64,000 nucleotides of DNA from Mayamaea pseudoterrestris (lineage: Eukaryota; Bacillariophyta; Bacillariophyceae; Sellaphorales; Sellaphoraceae), in the NCBI GenBank assembly GCA_027923505.1, contig BROI01000001.1:461501-525500 (forward strand), read 5' to 3'. The position numbers and the translations under genes are program-made. Shown here piece by piece: positions 19,591-28,519 of the stretch. Numbering within the stretch: position 1 is the first letter of the stretch; each line of letters begins with the position of its first letter. The notes below the pieces were generated by a model. The model was not told the origin of the DNA and did no database searches. It saw only the letters and a list, made by a program, of their open reading frames with translations.

Positions 19591-22068
19591 CTATTCTGGC
19601 CGACGAACGAAGCGGCGCAAGTTACCCCCGTGAGCTTGCAGCTCACACCCTTGCCGAATTCTCTGATTGAGCTGGCGGCGAAACTTGCGCTTCTTGATAT
19701 TGCTTTTAAATTTATAGCAATTTACTTGAATTGTGGACTTGATGCAAATGCGCTGGCTCTCACTGCATTCGCAGTTGCTCTTAACAAAGATCTCATTCAT
19801 GCACGCTTCCACCAACTCATCTGTTTTTCGTTCCGCAAAAGGTCTTTGTAGCGCAGAAGTTGGAATTGATGTCGGACCCACTGTCGGTCGTGGTCTCATG
19901 GTGGGTCTGCGAGTAGGGGCCTCAGTGGTTGGTTGCAGCCTCGAAGGTTTTCTCGTTGGTTTCTGGGTGAAATCACTAATTAAAGCGGATGTTGGTCGTT
20001 GTGTAGGCAAGTTTGGAGCGCTTGGTTGTCTACTTGGTTTCATCGTAGGTCGTTTTGACGGAGGGCGAGTGGGAAATCTGGTCGCGGGGCGCCTTGTTGT
20101 AGGCGGCTTTGTCGGCGGACGAGTAGGAAATCTGGTCGCGGGACGTCTTGTAGTTGGCGGGTTTGTCGGAGGACGAGTGGGAAATCTAGTTGCGGGCCGT
20201 CTTGTAGTAGGCGGCTTTGTCGGAGGACGAGTGGGAAATCTGGTCGCCGGCCGTCTTGTAGTAGGCGACTTTGTTGGAACTCGTGTTGGTTTAAATGAGG
20301 GGCGTCTTGTTGGTACCCTAGTTGGTACTTTGGTAGGAGATCTTGTAGGCCAACGAGTCGGCAGCTTTGTCGGAATTTTAGTCGGTAGTCTTGTGGGACG
20401 TCCAGTTGGCAGCTTTGTCGGAGTCTTCGTCGGTTGCTTTGTGGGACGTCCAGTTGGAATGCGAGTTGGTTTGCGTGACGGTCGTTTGGTTGGTCTACGG
20501 GTAGGTGATCTGGTGGGCCAAAGAGTAGGCAGCTTTGTTGGAAATCTCGTCGGTTTCCTTGTGGGACGTCCTGTTGGAGTGCGAGTTGGTTTCAGTGACG
20601 GCCGTCTTGTCGGATTTCGAGTCGGTGCTTTGGTGACTGGAGGTCTTGTTGGTCTTCGCGTTGGTGGTTTGGTGACTGGGGGTCTTGTTGGTCTTCGAGT
20701 GGGTCTCGTTGATGGAGTTGTCGATGGCTGATTAGATGGACTAGAAGTTGCTCGCGGTGATGCAAAGACTCGCACCGACCCCGTCTTGTTGGCGAATCCG
20801 TCATGCTCCGGCGCGCCAAAGGCAACGACGCTGCCGTCACCGGAAAGTGATACGGAAGACCCAGCATACTCGGAAACGGCGTCCCCGATAATCGTCTCTC
20901 CATCTTGTTCCCATGCGGATCCCGTGAACTTGTAGACTGTCACACTTCCTGTTGCATTTGTCGCCGGCTCGGCTGGCATACCAACAGCGACGTGGCTACC
21001 GTCTGAAGACATTGCGACGGGGAAGTCGTAAAATCCCTGGTCCGACGGACGAACAATGCTTTGTCCCTTTTGTATCCAGTTGACTCCATTCCATGACATG
21101 ATCTTGACGACTCCAACGTCGGTTCCCCAGCCGGGCGCCGCGACGGCCAACATTGTAGCGTCCTCCGACAAGGCAATCGTTTCGCCAAACCCGCCATTGA
21201 CAGTCGTACCATCAATGTCATTTCCCAGTTTGCTCCAGCGACTACTGATCCACCTGTAGACACGGACTTGTCCTCCGTCAAATCCTCGCCAGTTGGTGCG
21301 CGTGTCGGTCGAAACGTCCTTGTCAATGCTTGTCCCGTCATTGTAAGGTGCTCCAATCGCTACAACCGTTCCATCGCCGCTGAGAGCAACACTTGTTCCT
21401 GAAAAGTCATAGTAGTTTTCACCATCAATGTCAGTCCCTCTCTGAATCCACATGTTCGTACTGCTTGACCAGTCAAAGACTCTGACTTGACCTGCATTCT
21501 CCGTCGTTTTACCCGATGCTCCGTCATTGTATGGCGCTCCAATGGCCAGAACGCTCCCATCCGTGGACAAGGCCACGGACGCTCCTGCTCGATCCCGACT
21601 TGCTTCCGCATAAATGTCAGTTCCCATTTGCTTCCAGCTTTTTGATATCAGATCCCAGTCATACACTTTGACGTCGCCGCGTGCCAAGTATACTGAATCG
21701 CTGCTATAACTAAATGGCGATCCAATCGCTAGCCGCATTCCATTTCCACTGAGCACAACAGATTGTCCAAAGTTATCGCCTTGGTAATCTCCGCGAATTG
21801 GAAATCCGCGTTGGACCCAGTTCTTGCTCGACTTGATGTAGTCATAGACTCTGATGCGTCCCCGATAATTGTCCGAAAAGACAGCACTCGCCGCAAGAGA
21901 CTTGCCGTCTTTCGACAGCGATACTTTTCCGCCGAACCATTCCTCCACATATATACCGTCAATGTTTTTGCCAAGTTGCTTCCACTCTTGGGCCAATGCG
22001 GTCTGACAGTATTGTGCCGCCATGACGAAAAACATTGATATGGCAGCATGGGTACGTATTCTCGTCAT
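19591..22068 (-). CDS. Secreted FG-GAP protein with Pro-Thr repeat stalk
   Basis: An 825-residue single exon. Signal peptide (MFFVMAAQYCQTALAQEW, cleaved after LAQ or ALA). Residues 28-435 are a beta-propeller of FG-GAP-like blades, each with GxSVALSGDGxxxAIGAPxxxG. About 250 residues of PTRRPTRxPT-type repeats follow, including four near-perfect 18-residue copies. It ends in a compact Cys-containing domain (ACMNEIFVKSNCECSESQRI...KSTIQVNCYKF) with basic, dibasic-rich ends. PT-rich stalks are widespread in diatom cell-surface and frustule-associated proteins, where Thr may be glycosylated. An extracellular or wall role is inferred. No transmembrane helix follows the signal peptide. Confidence 0.85.
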   Translation of the reverse strand: MTRIRTHAAISMFFVMAAQYCQTALAQEWKQLGKNIDGIYVEEWFGGKVSLSKDGKSLAASAVFSDNYRGRIRVYDYIKSSKNWVQRGFPIRGDYQGDNFGQSVVLSGNGMRLAIGSPFSYSSDSVYLARGDVKVYDWDLISKSWKQMGTDIYAEASRDRAGASVALSTDGSVLAIGAPYNDGASGKTTENAGQVRVFDWSSSTNMWIQRGTDIDGENYYDFSGTSVALSGDGTVVAIGAPYNDGTSIDKDVSTDTRTNWRGFDGGQVRVYRWISSRWSKLGNDIDGTTVNGGFGETIALSEDATMLAVAAPGWGTDVGVVKIMSWNGVNWIQKGQSIVRPSDQGFYDFPVAMSSDGSHVAVGMPAEPATNATGSVTVYKFTGSAWEQDGETIIGDAVSEYAGSSVSLSGDGSVVAFGAPEHDGFANKTGSVRVFASPRATSSPSNQPSTTPSTRPTRRPTRPPVTKPPTRRPTRPPVTKAPTRNPTRRPSLKPTRTPTGRPTRKPTRFPTKLPTLWPTRSPTRRPTKRPSRKPTRIPTGRPTKQPTKTPTKLPTGRPTRLPTKIPTKLPTRWPTRSPTKVPTRVPTRRPSFKPTRVPTKSPTTRRPATRFPTRPPTKPPTTRRPATRFPTRPPTNPPTTRRPATRFPTRPPTKPPTTRRPATRFPTRPPSKRPTMKPSRQPSAPNLPTQRPTSALISDFTQKPTRKPSRLQPTTEAPTRRPTMRPRPTVGPTSIPTSALQRPFAERKTDELVEACMNEIFVKSNCECSESQRICIKSTIQVNCYKFKSNIKKRKFRRQLNQRIRQGCELQAHGGNLRRFVRRPE
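20060..20275. repeat. 54-bp minisatellite, 4 copies, in coding sequence
   Basis: Four tandem 54-nt units (each 18 codons, TTRRPATRFPTRPPTKPP on the minus strand), differing at a few positions, mostly third bases. The unit is a multiple of three, so copy-number change would keep the frame of the PT stalk. Confidence 0.9.
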
Positions 22069-22404
22069 TTGTATGTGTTACTGACTGGTCAGCGGTAATC
22101 CTAGGTTTGTATCGGTAAGTTTGATCATTCCTATTGCAGCCTCCTTGTCGTCTTGTCTTGATCATGGTCCTGGAAGAACAAACGCATCGAGCTATCGCAG
22201 GGTCGGTTGAATCGAAATTTGAATTTTCAGCGAGAACCGATCCGATTCTATGACGTTTTGTAATGTCATCGCTAATCTTTGGAATGGATCCGTTGAGAGG
22301 GTTGAGGTACTTTCAATCTTTCAATCGATTGAGCAAATTTGAGACGCTGCATGAAAGCATCGCCGTCTCGTTCATGCATGCGAGTTTCACGCGTAGAAAT
22401 ACGT
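22069..22404. other. Divergent promoter region
   Basis: About 335 bp between the secreted FG-GAP gene (-) and the polytopic membrane gene (+). Nothing specific was recognised. An in-frame ATG at 22339 extends the + gene but gives a basic, Cys/Arg-rich start. Confidence 0.45.
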
Positions 22405-23904
22405 ATGGCAGCCATGAGCAACCGGCAAAAAGACGACGTGGACGACTCTGATAATGACGCGAGTCGAGGGACGCCACAAACATCCATGTACTCAACCTCG
22501 GCCAGTGGAGGCTATGAGTCGTCGTCAAGTAATTTAGAGGAATTTGGTGTGGAACGAACCATACATGAAGTTCCTGAGCTGAAAGGTCATAATCACGTGT
22601 CATCATCATCATCCTGCTTGCCATGCCGCAAGGAAATCTTTCGTCAGCAAGTTGCCGCCAACTCGCTAGGAAGCGATCGACGATTGGCAATTTTGGAAAC
22701 ACTCGAGCATCTTGGCGTCAAGGTGTACGTCATAAAAGGAGAAAACTGTGCGGATACAGGCGAGGTGCTCAAGCAAGTCAAGCGCATTGTTAATCTCATT
22801 AGCATGGCGACTCGCGTACTGCCCATGTCGGGTTCGCTTGAGTATGAGCGAGCCTTGTTGTATCAAGATCATAATGAACGACTATTCAATCTACTCATTT
22901 CGCATCATGCAGTTGGACCATCTGAAACCTGGAAGAACTATCTTGATTCATTTTCGGGTTTGGAAGCCATGATTGCCTTGCTGGTTCTAATTCGATCGTT
23001 CCCTTGCGCTACCTCAGAGGAAGGTATCGTTGACACATTCAAGCCCGCTATATTGTCCCTCATTCTTGGTTTGGTACTTACGGAGGAAATGAGTTTGTCG
23101 TGGCTCAATGCAAGCATGCTGGTGCGAGCGTCGCCTTCCGTGGCAGCGCACACACTCACGTGTCCAGTCGCACCAGATTTGATGCGCAAGCTTGTCATTT
23201 TTGTTTTGGCGCTGGCGAGCGTGGCAAGCGGAAATGCGCAACTAATCTTGACGCTGATGGGTATTGGAGGAGCGTGTCTAGTGTTGTTGGCCAATATGGG
23301 CTCCCGTGCATGGCATTTTTTGCGCTGGAAACCACAGCGTTACAGTTGGTTTGGCGCTGGATTCTTGGCCTATGGCAAGGCTGTCGTTTTTGGAATGGTA
23401 TTTCCGTATCTTGGACATCGCGACATTATGGTTGGGGGCAAGGCGGCCATCGAGTATGTGATTCGAACATCCTTTCTTGCGGCGCTGGCCTTTGTCCTTT
23501 CGGATGTTGACGAAGTCCAACGTTTCCTTGTAATTGGGTCGGATCGGTGCAGTCAAACAACGGTCAATTTCTGCGTCAGTGTTTGGTTTTTTGTGACATT
23601 GATTACTTGTTTGTGTATGGTGCGGCAAATACCCTTTGTGGATCAAAAGCCTTCGGCCGCGGAGCGATTCCTTGAGCCTGACCACTCGTCACCAGCAGGG
23701 TATCGAGTGCCAAGTCTACCCGACTACGAAATTGATCCATCACTGGCTCGGACTGGGTTGCCGTGCTTGTCACTGCGCAATGAGTTTATGACTGGTATTT
23801 TCATTGCATTCGCTTTGAGTGGAAGCATGGTTTACCTCTCATTGACGACATGGGACGAATCACTCGCGGTTACCATTAATCGAACCATTAGTGAATTCAC
23901 GTGA
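22405..23904 (+). CDS. Polytopic membrane protein of unknown family
   Basis: 499 residues from the ATG at 22405 (MAAMSNRQKDD); a further ATG at 22414 is also possible. The N-terminal 150 residues are soluble: Ser-rich, then DRRLAILETLEHLGVKVYVI and KGENCADTGEVLKQVKRIVN. After that come about seven hydrophobic segments (near LEAMIALLVLI, ILSLILGLVL, KLVIFVLALASVASG, LILTLMGIGGACLVLLA, SFLAALAFVLSDV, VNFCVSVWFFVTLITCLCMV, MTGIFIAFALSGSMVYLSL). No transporter or receptor motif is recognised. The Glu/Asp in the loops are not arranged like known channels. Single exon; next to the aldo/keto reductase gene with only 77 bp between stop codons. Confidence 0.65.
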   Translation: MAAMSNRQKDDVDDSDNDASRGTPQTSMYSTSASGGYESSSSNLEEFGVERTIHEVPELKGHNHVSSSSSCLPCRKEIFRQQVAANSLGSDRRLAILETLEHLGVKVYVIKGENCADTGEVLKQVKRIVNLISMATRVLPMSGSLEYERALLYQDHNERLFNLLISHHAVGPSETWKNYLDSFSGLEAMIALLVLIRSFPCATSEEGIVDTFKPAILSLILGLVLTEEMSLSWLNASMLVRASPSVAAHTLTCPVAPDLMRKLVIFVLALASVASGNAQLILTLMGIGGACLVLLANMGSRAWHFLRWKPQRYSWFGAGFLAYGKAVVFGMVFPYLGHRDIMVGGKAAIEYVIRTSFLAALAFVLSDVDEVQRFLVIGSDRCSQTTVNFCVSVWFFVTLITCLCMVRQIPFVDQKPSAAERFLEPDHSSPAGYRVPSLPDYEIDPSLARTGLPCLSLRNEFMTGIFIAFALSGSMVYLSLTTWDESLAVTINRTISEFT

Positions 23905-23981
23905 GCATGAAAACAGTATCGCTGACAGTTGCAGTATGAATACTATAAGGTAAATGCGCATTATGGATCAACTTATTATAT

Positions 23982-25187
23982 TTAACCCCGTTTGGTAGGA
24001 TCCGTGTATTTCCTATACGTTTCTTGAATTTGCTTCATAACAGACTCGTCCAGTCGAATGTCAAACGCCATAATGTTTTCCTCCAGCTGCTCCAACGTTG
24101 TGGCACCAATAATAGTCGACGCCACCAGTGGATTGTGGTAGCACCAGCTTAATGCCAGCTGCGCTGGCGTCAAATTGATTGATTCGGCAATCTCGCAATA
24201 GGCATTAACTGCCTGTTCGTTCAAGGATCCAAGGTAGCGATCCATGAATCCAGGAAAGAGTGTGAGTCGCGAGCCGCGGTACTTGCCACTTAACGAACCT
24301 CCTGCCAGTGGCGAGTATGGCAGTAGGGAAACGTTTTCATGGTAGCAAGCTTCGGCAAGACCGGATTCAAAGTCTTTTCTGACCACTAGCGAATAACTAT
24401 TTTGAATGGAAACAATCTTTGGATACAAATCGGGCGCAGTCTTGGCCAAGTTGGCCATGCTGCAGACTCCATATGGGGTTTCGTTGGATACACCCACGTA
24501 TCGCACCTTGCCAGCCTGAATAACCTCCTGCAATGCACCAAGCTGCTCCTCAAAGGCAGTCGGCATGGGAGCTTGCTCATACGCTTCGGGTGTAAAATCC
24601 GGCGTGCCAAATGTTCCACCAGCGTATCGGTCAGGCCAGTGCAGCTGCAGCAAGTCAATGTAGTCCACACCAAGCCGTTGCAGTGACGCATCCACGGAGT
24701 CTAGAATTTGTTGCCTCGTCAATGCTGCGCTTCCCGGTGAGCTTCGGGGCAGCCACGTGATGCGTTCCTGTCGCCCGCAGACCTTGGTCGCCAGCACAAC
24801 ACTTTCGCGATTGCCGTGTTCCTTGAGATACTGAGCAACGGCGGCGTCCGTCCTTCCCTGCGTCTCTGGCTTTGTAGGCACTGGATACATCTCCGCTGTA
24901 TCCAAGAAATTGATCCCATACATGTCAAATGCCTTGTGGAGCTGCGCGACGCCTTCTTCTTGCGTATTTTGCTCGCCAAAGGTCATGGTTCCCATGCATA
25001 CTTTGGATATGACCAAATCAGAGTCGCCCAATCTCGTGTAATCCATGCCATTCTCAAGTCCGGGAACAAAGACATTCTTGACAATGGCATTATAGGGTGA
25101 TGTTCGTGCTGGTGTTGTCGTCGACGAGAGTGCAGCAACGAGTGGAGCGCTCGAAAGGCTAATCGTGAAAGAGTGAGAGTGAATCAT
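23982..25187 (-). CDS. Aldo/keto reductase, Tas-like
   Basis: 401 residues from the ATG at 25187; an ATG 12 codons upstream is possible. The N terminus MIHSHSFTISLSSAPLVAAL could be a signal peptide, so plastid or ER routing is possible. The rest is a full TIM-barrel aldo/keto reductase: MDYTRLGDSDLVISKVCMGT, then the catalytic tetrad Asp96 and Tyr101 (FLDTAEMYPVP), Lys135 (LATKV) and His183 (LQLHWPD). Nucleotide-binding motifs follow (VRYVGVSN, IQNSYSL, LLPYSPLAGG, STIIGATTLEQLEENI). DTAEMYPVP and WPDRY are typical of the Tas subgroup of NADP(H)-dependent reductases. The substrate is unknown. The tetrad is complete, unlike in the neighbouring gene at 26395. Confidence 0.9.
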   Translation of the reverse strand: MIHSHSFTISLSSAPLVAALSSTTTPARTSPYNAIVKNVFVPGLENGMDYTRLGDSDLVISKVCMGTMTFGEQNTQEEGVAQLHKAFDMYGINFLDTAEMYPVPTKPETQGRTDAAVAQYLKEHGNRESVVLATKVCGRQERITWLPRSSPGSAALTRQQILDSVDASLQRLGVDYIDLLQLHWPDRYAGGTFGTPDFTPEAYEQAPMPTAFEEQLGALQEVIQAGKVRYVGVSNETPYGVCSMANLAKTAPDLYPKIVSIQNSYSLVVRKDFESGLAEACYHENVSLLPYSPLAGGSLSGKYRGSRLTLFPGFMDRYLGSLNEQAVNAYCEIAESINLTPAQLALSWCYHNPLVASTIIGATTLEQLEENIMAFDIRLDESVMKQIQETYRKYTDPTKRG

Positions 25188-25717
25188 GAGATACCAACGA
25201 ACTACTACATGTAATCCATTCAATCAGTCATTCGCCGTCAATACGTACATGTGTTGCAGAAGAAGCAACGTTGAAAGGCATTGGAAGAATCGGAGGCTCC
25301 GTAAAAGCAGTGGCATAGTTGCAATGATGTAGCTGAAGCAATAGTGATGCCTTAACGTTTTGTCCAAATTTCGATCGGTTGTCAGGATGCTAGAGACTAA
25401 ACCTTTTTGTATAAGACACGTCTTGGAATCTCTGGTAAATTGTTGTGTTTCTCTGGGAGCTAAAGAGTAATGGGCGCTCTCAATTAGGTTGCTTTAAAAT
25501 GATGGACAAGGAGAAATGAGTCAGTCGGCGTCGGCCATCATGGTGGAAGACGAGGTTCGCGCGCGCTGGCGCGGTGCGTGGTGCGACAAATATTAGTCGC
25601 ACTGGTTATGAAAGCAATCCATTGCGCAACATTCGCGCATCCGAGATCCAGCGAAGTTCCATTTTACAGTTAGACGTAACTCGACAACAGTCAACGCAAG
25701 GAAGAGCAACCTTTTGC
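25188..25717. other. Divergent promoter region
   Basis: About 530 bp. It shows no clear coding potential apart from a weak upstream extension of the following frame. The sequence around 25500-25590 is rich in GCG/CGC. Confidence 0.4.
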
Positions 25718-26080
25718 ATGTCATATTTTTCATCTTCAGGTCCATTTGCCATGGGAGTCGAATCTCCGTCGGCCGGCAATCGCCGCCATGCTGCAACGCG
25801 CACTGACACGACTCCACCCACCAATTCCTCTCGCCAGCAGCAGCCGCACAAGAGCGTCTTGACGCAACCGAAAAGTAATGAATCCTCCAGCAAAACCAAG
25901 GTGAATGCGAATGAGACGAAAATGGTGCATACGGATGTCTTGGTTGGTGAGTATCTACCGTACTGCTTGCTTGACAGAGTCAACAACGAACAATTATTCT
26001 CATCTTCCTGTCCGTTTCGTATTTCGTATAAAATAGTTCTGCCAGATGATTTCGACATTGATTACAAGGAGAGCAAGTAA
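25718..26080 (+). CDS. Small hypothetical protein, spliced
   Basis: Proposed exons 25718-25946 and 26037-26080, with a 90-nt GTGAGT...ATAG intron in phase 1; 90 residues. The mature sequence is polar, Ser/Thr/Gln/Lys-rich and probably disordered, ending in LPDDFDIDYKESK. The intron is a multiple of three and has no in-frame stop, so the unspliced frame is also open (the contiguous reading gives 120 residues from the same ATG). An earlier in-frame ATG exists at 25574. No family is recognised. The call rests on good splice sites and an acidic C-terminal motif; it could still be a chance frame. Confidence 0.35.
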   Translation: MSYFSSSGPFAMGVESPSAGNRRHAATRTDTTPPTNSSRQQQPHKSVLTQPKSNESSSKTKVNANETKMVHTDVLVGEYLPYCLLDRVNNEQLFSSSCPFRISYKIVLPDDFDIDYKESK

Positions 26081-26394
26081 CTACTATGCACTACATTAAT
26101 TGACGTGAGCTTGGATTTTCCTGGGTGCATGGCAAGGCATGACGATTTAAGATGCATTCCGACGGAAATGTAGCTCCTGCCAACAAACATATATATTTTA
26201 AACGTCTCTACTAAATTTTTGACCTCAATGTACTCGTCTACATCCAGTGACTGAGCTGCTCAGCATCGTTCGTATATAATTCAGCGTCTTCTAGCTCCGA
26301 CTGAAGCAGCGCGCAAGCAAAAGAAAAGCGGATCATGAGCTGCCGCGGGCGTCACTTCAGTATCCTGTCCATGCTTTACTGCTATTGGTTTGCT
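26081..26394. other. Intergenic, convergent 3' ends
   Basis: Nothing recognised; probably the 3' UTRs of the small gene and the aldo/keto reductase-like gene. Confidence 0.5.
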
Positions 26395-28299
26395 TCAAAT
26401 CGGTGTTTCGTCTTCCATGGCCTTGTAGAGACTGTAGATGTTGTCAACAACTTGCTCAGGCGAGGAGCTGCCAATTACCACCTTGTCAATGACTCCATGC
26501 TCGTGTTTTAACGCAAATCGCAATCCATATTCCTGCAATCTTGTTTCTGGCGTCAAGTCCTTGCACTTTGGAGCATTACTGCCTTGTTCACCGCTCACAA
26601 TCAGTTTTCTCGTATTTTTGGCAATGGCATATCGCACGGCCAGTGAGTACGCTTGAAAGTATTGCTCGAGAAGTTGCGCCGTTTCAGCATCCATTTCCGA
26701 AAACGTTTCGTGGATAATTGGAATGACTCGCTCGTACAAGACACTTTGATGCGCCGCCAGTGACCGCAGTTGCTCCAAGCCGGCATCCAAATCCTGCAGC
26801 AGCGATTGAAGCAGCTGACAGCCTGCCAAGGTTTCGCGCTCTTCGTCCGTCAGCGAGTCTTCACCATTGCTTACTTTGCGATGAAGCAAGTCGTCGGCGT
26901 CAAAGTAGGCCATGGCGGTCCGAAATGCAGTTTGGTAAGCGGCTGGAGCGTTTTTGGTTTCGTTAGTCCACACTCCATCATTAGCGTCGTCTGCGGGCTC
27001 TGGCTCTTGCTGTTCGACTGGCAGCAAGTAGTCGGCAAGGAGTATGGGATGACCAGAGCCCGTACCAAGGTCGGGATAGCAAGTGAGAGGGCGCATGCCG
27101 TAGATATGGAGTGGGACACTGTCACTTGCAGCATCTGCTGTAGCCGCTGACCACTCCTTCTTGGCCGCCTTGGCAATGTCAAATCCTTTGCGCTCCAAAA
27201 CGTTTATAGGAAGTTGCAGAACGGAAAAGTGACTCTTATGGTTGTTGACAGAAATTGCTTTTGTTGCTTCGAGAACAGTCTGGTAGTTTAGATAGAGTGG
27301 ATGATCGTTCGGCAAGCAAACCCCGTTGCTCACGACGCCATAACTATGCATAGTTGATGGATGATGTTGAATATAATCTTCTAGGGTCTCAAAGCCTTGT
27401 GTCAGCATTTCGCAAATGCGAGACTGACGCTCGAGCATGGGCGCACCAAGCTGGGAGCCTTGCACCTCGGGGTTGTGCAGCAAGGGCAAAATTCGAATGC
27501 ATGAATGCTCTTTTGCTAGCTTTAGTAACGGACAAGACTCCAAAGCATAAGACACGGCTTCAGACCCAATATTGTGAAAGACGCGAGCTTTTGCAGCTGC
27601 GTCGGTTGATGGAGTCAATGGCTTTGCCATGCCAACTGGATTCGCCGCTGGATCAAACGTGAATTCCTCCACCTTGACATCGTTCGGCAGCGAGTCTGGA
27701 ACACTAATGCTCATTCCTTCCGCTACTGTTCGATAACCAATGCGTACCAGAAATGTAATTGAACGCTGCTCCAGTTGTGGATTCTCGTCCAGTGCTGCTT
27801 GATAAGCTGTCGCGAGCGCCTGTGAACCGCCTTCCGGACCAGCTTCAATCGTGTCAATGCGATTCTCAAGGGCAGTGCGAACGACTTGATTGTAAATGGA
27901 AGAATCGAGTTTGGCCCATTGATGACTTCCTAGTCCAAGTTTGCTCATGATGCGAGCGTCATTGTCGTCGAAAGCGATGTTTGTTGATTGTTGTTGCGAT
28001 GAATAGCAGGAGCGCTGATGCCTCGCAGTAGTAGAGCATGATAACTTCCAAGACCACTGCTTTGGTCGTCCATGCAGCAAGAAAGCTATTCTCCGTGTCT
28101 CCGATGGGTACAAGAGCTTTGCATACATTCCTGTCTTTGTAAATGATGGAAGAGTAGAAAATGCGCGACCAGCATCCATCGCCATGATCGACGGTGCGTG
28201 ACTAATGTCGCAGCGGTGAATGAGTACCGTTACGATGCGTGACAGCTGCGCGAGATCGCTGCGCACCGCAGCACTCATTTTCACCATGGCTTTTGTCAT
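26395..28299 (-). CDS. Aldo/keto reductase-like protein with degenerate catalytic site
   Basis: 634 residues from the first ATG (28299), or 596 from Met39 (28185). The first 100 residues are basic and Ser/Arg-rich, with few acidic residues, suggesting a mitochondrial presequence. A TIM-barrel aldo/keto reductase fold can be traced: LGLGSHQW, ENRIDTIEAGPEGG, TFLVRIGYR, IRILPLLHNPEVQG, MHSYGVVSNGV, FSVLQLPINVLE, and a final VIDKVVIGSSSPEQVVDNIY. Compared with active enzymes, Asp and His of the tetrad seem kept, but Tyr becomes Gly and Lys becomes Arg. A pseudoenzyme or altered chemistry is therefore likely. Long insertions lengthen it well beyond the usual 320-400 residues. A conserved 38-nt block lies just upstream of Met39, which favours that start. 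Confidence 0.75.
   Translation of the reverse strand: MTKAMVKMSAAVRSDLAQLSRIVTVLIHRCDISHAPSIMAMDAGRAFSTLPSFTKTGMYAKLLYPSETRRIAFLLHGRPKQWSWKLSCSTTARHQRSCYSSQQQSTNIAFDDNDARIMSKLGLGSHQWAKLDSSIYNQVVRTALENRIDTIEAGPEGGSQALATAYQAALDENPQLEQRSITFLVRIGYRTVAEGMSISVPDSLPNDVKVEEFTFDPAANPVGMAKPLTPSTDAAAKARVFHNIGSEAVSYALESCPLLKLAKEHSCIRILPLLHNPEVQGSQLGAPMLERQSRICEMLTQGFETLEDYIQHHPSTMHSYGVVSNGVCLPNDHPLYLNYQTVLEATKAISVNNHKSHFSVLQLPINVLERKGFDIAKAAKKEWSAATADAASDSVPLHIYGMRPLTCYPDLGTGSGHPILLADYLLPVEQQEPEPADDANDGVWTNETKNAPAAYQTAFRTAMAYFDADDLLHRKVSNGEDSLTDEERETLAGCQLLQSLLQDLDAGLEQLRSLAAHQSVLYERVIPIIHETFSEMDAETAQLLEQYFQAYSLAVRYAIAKNTRKLIVSGEQGSNAPKCKDLTPETRLQEYGLRFALKHEHGVIDKVVIGSSSPEQVVDNIYSLYKAMEDETPI
28205..28242. 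promoter_or_regulatory. Shared 38-nt motif, copy A
   Basis: Matches the block at 30234-30271 at 35 of 38 positions. It contains AGCGGT...ACCGTT arms eight nt apart (a near-palindrome) and the core AGTACCGTTACGATGCG. Downstream on the + strand a TTTTCACCATGGC context follows, with the ATG at 28286. On the minus strand it lies just upstream of Met39 of the aldo/keto reductase-like gene. Confidence 0.55.
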
Positions 28300-28519
28300 C
28301 CAGCTTCATCGGTTTGACGACGACGCCTAGCGCTATGAACCCTCGCGTGGTTGCAAGCAAGAGTCATACCAGCTAACGTAGCTCAGTTAGCTCTTTGAAA
28401 GCAAACTCCAACATTTCTGCATTGTCTGCTTTTGTCGCGACGTCACGACTTTACTTTCTCTTGACGAGAGCCGTCTCATCGACTCAACTTTTACTACGAA
28501 CTAAGAAGTTTTGTTATTC

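Noticed and set aside
19733-20731. 332-codon + strand frame rich in VGxxVG repeats
   Set aside because: Antisense of the PT-repeat stalk. The repeat codons of the real minus-strand gene leave the opposite strand open; there is no independent signature.
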